DNA of 43,114 nucleotides from an uncultured Oscillospiraceae bacterium (GTDB taxonomy: Bacteria > Bacillota > Clostridia > Oscillospirales > Oscillospiraceae), in assembly GCA_947626385.1 (NCBI GenBank), contig CANQSD010000003.1:1-43114 (forward strand). The letters are read 5' to 3'. Shown piece by piece: positions 37,119-43,114 of the stretch. Position numbers and translations under genes: made by a program. A model generated the notes under the pieces. That model did not search any database and was not told the origin of the DNA. It worked only from the letters and a program-made list of their open reading frames with translations. Position 1 is the first letter of the stretch. Every line of letters begins with the position of its first letter.

Positions 37119-38416
37119 ACGCCCGCAAGGCCGCGCTGGAGACGCTGCTGGCCGTGAGGACCCGGGGGGCACGCCCCGAGGCGGTGCTTTCCCATCACGG
37201 GCCGGAGGACCCCAGGGAGCGGGCGCTGGCGGCGAAGATCGTCAACGGCGTTTTGCAAAACGAACTGTATCTCGACTACGTCCTCGCCTCCAAGGCGGTG
37301 AACTTCCAAAAGCTTCCGCCGGCTGTAAGGGAGATCCTGCGGCTTTCCGCCTACCAGATCCTGTTCCTGGACCGGGTGCCGGACCGGGCGGCGGTGAGCG
37401 AGGGCGTGGAGCTTGCCAAGAAGACCGCCCCCCATACCGCCGGGGTGGTGAACGCCGTCCTCAGGCGGGTCTGCGAAAGTGGAAAGGACGCGCCCATTGA
37501 GGGCAAGACCCCGGAGGAGGCCCTGTCCATCCGCTATAGTCACCCCCTGTGGCTGGTGCGGGCGCTCACGGAGGAGTACGGCCCGGAGGTCTGCGAGAAG
37601 ATCCTGGCCGCCGACAACGAGACGCCGCCCATCACCGCCCAGGTCAACACCCTGCGGACCACGGCGGCGGAGCTGGCCGCTGAGCTTGAGAAGGCCGGGG
37701 TGGAGACGGCGCCCTGTCCCTTTTTTGAGGACGCGCTGTATGTATCCAACACCGGGGACATCGGGGAGCTGGAGGCTTTCCGAAAGGGCCTTTTCTATAT
37801 CCAGGACCCGGCGGCGCGGATGGCGGTGTCCGCCGCCGGCGTGAAGCCGGGGGACACGGTCCTCGATATGTGCGCCGCGCCGGGAGGCAAGTCCTTTGCC
37901 GCGGCCATGGCTATGGAAAACCGGGGAAAGCTCCTCGCCTTCGATATCCACGCCAAAAAGGCCGCGCTGGTGCAAAGCGGCGCGGAGAGGCTGGGCATCT
38001 CCGTTTTGACCGCCGCCTCCGGGGACGCCCGGGAGGCCCGGCCGGAGCTTGCCGGTATTGCTGACGCGGTCATCTGCGACGTGCCCTGTTCCGGCTTTGG
38101 CGTGGTGCGCAAAAAGCCGGAGATCCGCGCCAAAGCGCCGGAGGACTTAGAGCGCCTGCCCGCCATACAGCTGGACATTTTGAGGACCTGCGCTGATTAC
38201 GTCAGGCCCGGCGGGCGGCTCGTCTACTCCACCTGCACCGTCCTCCGGCGGGAAAACGGCGACGTGGCGGACGCCTTTTTGCGGGAGCGGACGGATTTTG
38301 AGCCGGAGCCCTTCACCCTGCCGGAGCCCTTCGGGCTTTGCGGGGGAAGGAGGACCATCTTGCCCTTCGAGGGCCAAACGGACGGGTTTTTTATATGTGT
38401 TCTGCGGAAAAAGTGA
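37109..38416 (+). CDS. rsmB: 16S rRNA (cytosine-5)-methyltransferase RsmB
   Basis: NusB-like N-terminus; VLDMCAAPGGKSFAAA; CDVPCSGFGV; YSTCTV. Confidence 0.95.
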   Translation: MPVNARKAALETLLAVRTRGARPEAVLSHHGPEDPRERALAAKIVNGVLQNELYLDYVLASKAVNFQKLPPAVREILRLSAYQILFLDRVPDRAAVSEGVELAKKTAPHTAGVVNAVLRRVCESGKDAPIEGKTPEEALSIRYSHPLWLVRALTEEYGPEVCEKILAADNETPPITAQVNTLRTTAAELAAELEKAGVETAPCPFFEDALYVSNTGDIGELEAFRKGLFYIQDPAARMAVSAAGVKPGDTVLDMCAAPGGKSFAAAMAMENRGKLLAFDIHAKKAALVQSGAERLGISVLTAASGDAREARPELAGIADAVICDVPCSGFGVVRKKPEIRAKAPEDLERLPAIQLDILRTCADYVRPGGRLVYSTCTVLRRENGDVADAFLRERTDFEPEPFTLPEPFGLCGGRRTILPFEGQTDGFFICVLRKK

Positions 38417-39456
38417 CAGAAAAAACAGACCGGTGTGATATAAAATCCCTTCTGAGGGACGAGCTTGCCGAAAGGCTTTCCGCCATGGGGGAGCCGGGAT
38501 TCCGGGAAAAGCAGATATTCACCTGGCTTTGGCGGGGCGTTAAGAGCTTCGACGAGATGACGAACCTCCCCAAAAGCCTCCGGGAGAAGCTGGACGGGGC
38601 CTTCACTATTACCGCGCCGGAGATCGAGCGCAAGCAGGTCTCACGGCTGGACGGGACGGTGAAGTACCTCTGGAGGCTTTCCGACGGGAACTTTGTGGAG
38701 AGCGTGGTCATGCGCTACGAGCACGGCAACACCGTGTGCGTCTCCTGCGAGGTGGGGTGCCCCATGGGCTGTGCCTTCTGTGCTTCCACCATCGGGGGGA
38801 AGGTGCGCAATCTCGCCGCGTCGGAAATATTGGACCAGGTGATGTACGCCCAGGCCGACTCCGGGCTCAAGATATCCAACATCGTGATGATGGGCATCGG
38901 CGAGCCGCTGGACAATTTCGACAACACCATACGGTTTTTAAAGCTGGTCAACGACCCGGACGGTCTGAACATCGGGATGCGGCACATTTCGTTGTCCACC
39001 TGCGGTTTGGCAGAAAAGATTGACAAACTGGCAGGGTTTGATTTACAATTGACCTTATCGGTATCCCTCCACGCCCCGGACGACGAGACGAGGTCGAAGA
39101 TCATGCCCGTCAACCGCGCCTACGGCGTGGATGCGGTGCTGGACGCCTGCCGGCGGTACTTTGACCGCACGGGAAGGCGCGTGTCCTTTGAGTACGCCAT
39201 GATCCGGGACGTGAACGACACGCCCCGCCACGCCCAGCTTTTGGCTCAGAAGCTTGCCGGGACCGGGTGCCATGTGAATCTCATCCCGCTAAACGACGTG
39301 CCGGAGAGCGCGCTTTCGCCCTCCACGCCGGAGACGGTGCGGCGGTTCATGGGGACGCTCACGGGGCGGGGGATCAATGTGACGGTGCGGCGCAAGCTGG
39401 GCCCGGATATCGAGGCCAGCTGCGGACAGCTGCGCCGGGAAAGAGAGAGGAAATGA
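38395..39456 (+). CDS. rlmN: 23S rRNA (adenine(2503)-C2)-methyltransferase
   Basis: Radical SAM CEVGCPMGCAFCAST; GIGEPLDNFDN; ISLSTCGL; ATG 38395. Confidence 0.96.
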   Translation: MCSAEKVTEKTDRCDIKSLLRDELAERLSAMGEPGFREKQIFTWLWRGVKSFDEMTNLPKSLREKLDGAFTITAPEIERKQVSRLDGTVKYLWRLSDGNFVESVVMRYEHGNTVCVSCEVGCPMGCAFCASTIGGKVRNLAASEILDQVMYAQADSGLKISNIVMMGIGEPLDNFDNTIRFLKLVNDPDGLNIGMRHISLSTCGLAEKIDKLAGFDLQLTLSVSLHAPDDETRSKIMPVNRAYGVDAVLDACRRYFDRTGRRVSFEYAMIRDVNDTPRHAQLLAQKLAGTGCHVNLIPLNDVPESALSPSTPETVRRFMGTLTGRGINVTVRRKLGPDIEASCGQLRRERERK

Positions 39457-39465
39457 GGTGGGTCT

Positions 39466-40197
39466 ATGGAGCTTTCGGCCAGGACCGATAAGGGCATCGT
39501 CCGAAAGGAGAACCAGGATTCCTGCTATATCTACAGCCTGGACGAGGACTGCGCGCTGATGCTCGTCTGCGACGGCATGGGCGGGCACAGGGCCGGCAAC
39601 GTGGCAAGCTCTTTGACCGCCACGGTTTTCGCCGGCGAGGTCAAGGAGGGGCTTTTGAACGCCAAGGTCACCGGCGCTGTGTGCAGTCTCATGAAGGGCG
39701 CCCTGCGGGCGGCCAACAGCGCCGTCTATAAGCTCAGCCTTACGGAGCCCGAATGCCGGGGGATGGGGACCACGATGGTGTCCGCCGTCGTCATGGATAA
39801 GGACGCCACGGTGATGAACGTGGGCGACAGCCGCGCCTATCACGTAAGCGCCGGCGCCATCCGACAGGTCACCAGGGACCACTCCGTGGTGGAGGACATG
39901 GTCCGCCGGGGCGACATCACACGGGAGCAGTCCCGGACACACCCCAGCAAGAACCTGATCACCCGTGCCGTGGGCACGGTGCCGGAGCTGGAGGCGGACT
40001 TCTTCTCCGTGGCCCTGCGGGAGGGCGACGCCCTCATCCTCTGTTCCGACGGCCTCTCCAACGAGGTCACGGAGGAGGAGATACTGGCGGCCCAGATGGA
40101 ATGCGCCGCCGCCGGGGACGTGGCGGAGAGGCTTTTGGACCTGGCGCTCCAGCGCGGCGCGCCGGATAACGTGACGGTGGCGGTGCTCAGACGATGA
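39466..40197 (+). CDS. PP2C-family serine/threonine phosphatase
   Basis: ARTDKGIVRKENQDSCYI; LVCDGMGGHRAGN; NVGDSRAYHV; LCSDGLSNEV. Confidence 0.95.
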   Translation: MELSARTDKGIVRKENQDSCYIYSLDEDCALMLVCDGMGGHRAGNVASSLTATVFAGEVKEGLLNAKVTGAVCSLMKGALRAANSAVYKLSLTEPECRGMGTTMVSAVVMDKDATVMNVGDSRAYHVSAGAIRQVTRDHSVVEDMVRRGDITREQSRTHPSKNLITRAVGTVPELEADFFSVALREGDALILCSDGLSNEVTEEEILAAQMECAAAGDVAERLLDLALQRGAPDNVTVAVLRR

Positions 40198-40242
40198 GCC
40201 GCCGCGTCGGGAAACCCCAAAGTATGTTGGGAGGTCACTTCA

Positions 40243-42156
40243 ATGGATGATATGTATATAGGCAGGACGCTGGACGAGCGTTATGAGATCCTGGAGCGGA
40301 TCGGCTCCGGCGGGATGGCCGTGGTCTACAAGGCGCTGGACCACAGGCTCAACCGCTTTGTGGCCATCAAGATCCTCAAGGCCGACATGGCCCAGGACCC
40401 CGATCTGCGCCGGCGCTTCCATGCGGAGAGTCAGGCGGTCGCCATGCTCTCCCACCCCAATATCGTCTCCGTCTACGACGTGAACCGGTCCGAGGGCGTC
40501 GACTATATCGTCATGGAGCTTATCGAGGGCATCACCCTGAAGCAATACATAAACCGCAAGGGGATCCTTAACTGGAAGGAGGCCCTGCACTTCACCACCC
40601 AGATCGCCAAGGCCCTGGAGCACGCCCACTCCCGCGGGATCATCCACCGGGACATCAAGCCCCACAACATCATGATCCTCAAAGACGGCAACGTGAAGGT
40701 GGCGGACTTTGGCATCGCGCGGCTTTTGACCACCCAGAATACCCTCACCCAGCAGACCCTGGGGTCCGTCCACTACATCTCCCCGGAGCAGGCCAAGGGG
40801 GGCGCGGCGGACGCGAGAAGCGATATCTACTCCGTGGGCGTGGTGATGTACGAGATGCTCACCTCCCGCCTGCCGTTTGAGGGGGACTCCGCCGTCTCCA
40901 TCGCCATCCAGCACATCAGCTCCATCCCGCTCCAGCCCAGGGAGATCAATCCCAACATCCCCGTGGGGCTGGAGGAGATCACCATGAAGGCCATGTCTCC
41001 CAACCTCAATTCCCGCTACCAGTCCGCCACGGAGATGCTGGCGGACCTGGAGGATTTCCGCAAGAACCCCTCGGTGCGCTTCAATTACTCCAACATCCCG
41101 TCCCTGGCCGACAACGACATCGACGCTACCCGCCGGGTGTCCGTCAAGCCCGTGTCGGAGCCGGAGCGGGTGCGCCGGCGCGTCAGCGGCAACGGCGCCA
41201 CAAGGTCCCGGGTCACGTCGGAGGAGTACCGGGAGAACAGGAAGCGCTCGGGGCGGACCACCATGCTGGTGGGCATCCTGTGCATCGCCGCGCTCCTGGC
41301 GCTCATCGTCTGGTTCATGTGGAACTACGCCATCAAGGACTGGCTGATGCCCACCACACCGGACACCATTACCGTCCCGACCTTCGTGGGCCAGATGTTC
41401 GATACGGTCACCTCCAACGAGGATTACACGAAATACTACCGCTTTGAGAAGGTGGAGGAGACAAGCGACGAGCCGGTGGGCTTCATTCTCAAGCAGGACC
41501 CGGTAGCGGGCAGGTCCGTGACGCCCTCGGAAAATAAGAAGCTCATCACGCTTACCGTCTCCTCCGGCCGTCAGGCGCAGTACATGCCGGACTTCTTCAA
41601 CCAGGACTACCGCATGGCGGACAGCCAGCTGCGGGGGCTGAATCTCAATCTGGATATCCATCTGGAGGCCGTGGCCAGCGAGGAGTACACCAAGGGGTAT
41701 ATCTTTGAGCAGGTGCCCGCCAAGGGTACGGAGCTCACGGCGGGTATGTCCGTCTACCTCACCTATTCCAGCGGGCCCGAGGTGCCCAAGGTGGAGGTGC
41801 CGGACCTCTATAACCTGACAGAGGCCACCGCCATGTCACGGCTGGAGACCTTTGGGCTCGTGGGCAAACGGATGGAGGACTATGACGACACCGTCCAGAA
41901 GGGCCGTGTCTTCTTCCAGAACTTCGAGGCAGGGACCGAGGTGGAGCAGGGGACCGAGATCGAGTTTTACATCTCCTTGGGCCCCGACCCCGCCACCACC
42001 CAGCCGCCGGAGACCCAGCCGCCGGAAACCACGCCGGTGACGCCGCCGGCCACAGAAGCGCCGCCGGAGACAGGCCCGGAGGAGTCCGAGCCCTCCGGCC
42101 CGCCGGAGACCGACCCCGGCGACGAAGAGGGAGAGGGGATCCAGCCCAGTGGTTGA
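40243..42156 (+). CDS. pknB: serine/threonine kinase with PASTA domains
   Basis: GSGGMAVVYKA; HRDIKPHNIMI; DFGIARLL; one TM; three PASTA-like repeats; PPET-rich tail. Confidence 0.95.
   Translation: MDDMYIGRTLDERYEILERIGSGGMAVVYKALDHRLNRFVAIKILKADMAQDPDLRRRFHAESQAVAMLSHPNIVSVYDVNRSEGVDYIVMELIEGITLKQYINRKGILNWKEALHFTTQIAKALEHAHSRGIIHRDIKPHNIMILKDGNVKVADFGIARLLTTQNTLTQQTLGSVHYISPEQAKGGAADARSDIYSVGVVMYEMLTSRLPFEGDSAVSIAIQHISSIPLQPREINPNIPVGLEEITMKAMSPNLNSRYQSATEMLADLEDFRKNPSVRFNYSNIPSLADNDIDATRRVSVKPVSEPERVRRRVSGNGATRSRVTSEEYRENRKRSGRTTMLVGILCIAALLALIVWFMWNYAIKDWLMPTTPDTITVPTFVGQMFDTVTSNEDYTKYYRFEKVEETSDEPVGFILKQDPVAGRSVTPSENKKLITLTVSSGRQAQYMPDFFNQDYRMADSQLRGLNLNLDIHLEAVASEEYTKGYIFEQVPAKGTELTAGMSVYLTYSSGPEVPKVEVPDLYNLTEATAMSRLETFGLVGKRMEDYDDTVQKGRVFFQNFEAGTEVEQGTEIEFYISLGPDPATTQPPETQPPETTPVTPPATEAPPETGPEESEPSGPPETDPGDEEGEGIQPSG
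42000..42117 (+). repeat. degenerate CCGCCGGAGAC coding repeat (PPET motifs) at the pknB 3' end
   Basis: TQPPETQPPETTPVTPPATEAPPETGP...GPPETDPG. Confidence 0.7.
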
Positions 42157-43042
42157 CGGCACGGTGATCAAGGCCCTCAGCGGGTTTTACTACGTGGAGA
42201 CGCCCTCCGGCGTCCTCACCTGCCGCGCCAGGGGACGGATGCGCTATGAAAAGCTGACCCCCCTGGTGGGTGACCGCGTCGCGGTCACGCCCACCGCCGT
42301 TGGGGAGGGGACATTGGACGAGATCCTTCCCCGGAAAAACAGCTTCACCCGCCCGGCCGTGGCCAATATCGACCAGATGGTCATTCTGGCCGCCAACGTC
42401 GTTCCGGTGACGGAGCCGTACCTTATCGACCGCATGGCGGCCATCGCCGCCCACGCCGGGGCCGGGACGCTGGTGGTGCTCAATAAGCGGGACCTGGACC
42501 CTGCCGACGAGCTTTACGGCATCTACACCCGGGCGGGGATGGACGTTCTGCGCGTCAGCGCCCTCACGGAGGAGGGCATCGGGGAGCTGCGGGAGCGCCT
42601 CGCGGGGCGCTTCAGCGTCTTCACCGGCAACTCCGGCGTGGGGAAATCCAGCGTCCTCAACGCCCTCGACCCTGCTTTTTCCGTCCCCACCGGGGAGGTG
42701 AGCCAGAAGCTGGGCCGCGGCCGCCACACCACCCGGCACGTGGAGATCTTCCGCGCCGCCGGCGGGGCGCTCATCGCCGATACCCCCGGCTTCTCCGCCT
42801 TCGACGTGGAGCGCATGGAGCTTTTGAGCCCGGAGGAGCTCCAGTACGCCTTCCCGGACTTTGCCCCTTATCTCGATAAATGCCGCTTCACCGGCTGTTC
42901 CCACACCAGGGAGGCTGGCTGCGCCGTTCTGGAGGCCCTGCGCGAGGGCAAGCTGGAGCCCACCCGCCACAAAAGCTACGTCCGCCTCTACGAACAGCTC
43001 AAAGCGGTCAACGAGTGGGAGCGGAAACCTGTAAAAACGTAA
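42149..43042 (+). CDS. rsgA: ribosome small subunit-dependent GTPase A
   Basis: NKRDL; FTGNSGVGKSSVLNAL; DTPGFSAFD; C-terminal Cys/His zinc motif C-RFTGCSHTREAGC. Confidence 0.96.
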   Translation: MVDGTVIKALSGFYYVETPSGVLTCRARGRMRYEKLTPLVGDRVAVTPTAVGEGTLDEILPRKNSFTRPAVANIDQMVILAANVVPVTEPYLIDRMAAIAAHAGAGTLVVLNKRDLDPADELYGIYTRAGMDVLRVSALTEEGIGELRERLAGRFSVFTGNSGVGKSSVLNALDPAFSVPTGEVSQKLGRGRHTTRHVEIFRAAGGALIADTPGFSAFDVERMELLSPEELQYAFPDFAPYLDKCRFTGCSHTREAGCAVLEALREGKLEPTRHKSYVRLYEQLKAVNEWERKPVKT

Positions 43043-43052
43043 TTTTTTCAAG

Positions 43053-43089
43053 ACATCGGAGTGATTTCAGGTCATTCCGGTGTTTTTTC
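43053..43089 (+). terminator. rho-independent terminator after rsgA
   Basis: ACATCGGAGTGA-loop-TCATTCCGGTGT (12 bp with two wobbles) followed by a T run. Confidence 0.82.
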
Positions 43090-43114
43090 TTGACATTTTC
43101 CGCAAAATGTGTAA

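Noticed and set aside
1-43114. CRISPR arrays, tRNA/rRNA genes, prophage, transposase or defence-system genes
   Set aside because: No direct-repeat/spacer pattern, cloverleaf or rRNA sequence, and no mobile or defence gene recognised in the translations. The window is mostly core chromosome.
43090-43114. TTGACA at the end of the window as the -35 of a downstream gene
   Set aside because: The expected -10 falls at or beyond the window edge, so it cannot be evaluated.

Overview
The window is a GC-rich chromosomal segment of Clostridia type (probably Oscillospirales-like, inferred from gene order and families). It is nearly all housekeeping genes on the + strand: rplS-lepB-rbgA-rnhB-yraN-thrC; tig-clpP-clpX-lon-engB; a site-2 protease; scpA-scpB; DUF2953-ytfJ-dac-rluB; a MurR/RpiR regulator; a YhiN-like flavoprotein; cmk-plsC-ispH/rpsA fusion-ispD-ispF; DUF3343 and a cysteine desulfurase-like enzyme; cdaA-cdaR; DUF5685 and a J-domain protein; yicC-remA-gmk-rpoZ-priA; def, a peptidase S51, fmt-rsmB-rlmN; and a PP2C phosphatase, PASTA kinase and rsgA. 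The one convincing minus-strand CDS is a small DUF1540 protein. I saw no tRNA, rRNA, CRISPR array or transposase. The least-explained signal is a pair of related structured intergenic elements of about 245-285 bp. They lie in opposite orientations at 7214-7498 (tig/clpP) and 34629-34872 (priA/def). Their ends are almost identical. Two internal helices differ in sequence but keep pairing through compensatory substitutions, one is capped by a UNCG-type loop, and the enclosed central domain is hypervariable. This fits a mobile or dispersed structured RNA/DNA element that I cannot assign to a known family. Secondary observations include a possible internal promoter and ribosome-binding site in the ispH-rpsA fusion, a Shine-Dalgarno-sequestering hairpin before DUF3343, an 18-bp-periodic repeat with a perfect palindrome downstream of thrC, a lower-GC peptidase between def and fmt, and a Cys-rich DUF5685/J-domain pair downstream of cdaA-cdaR.
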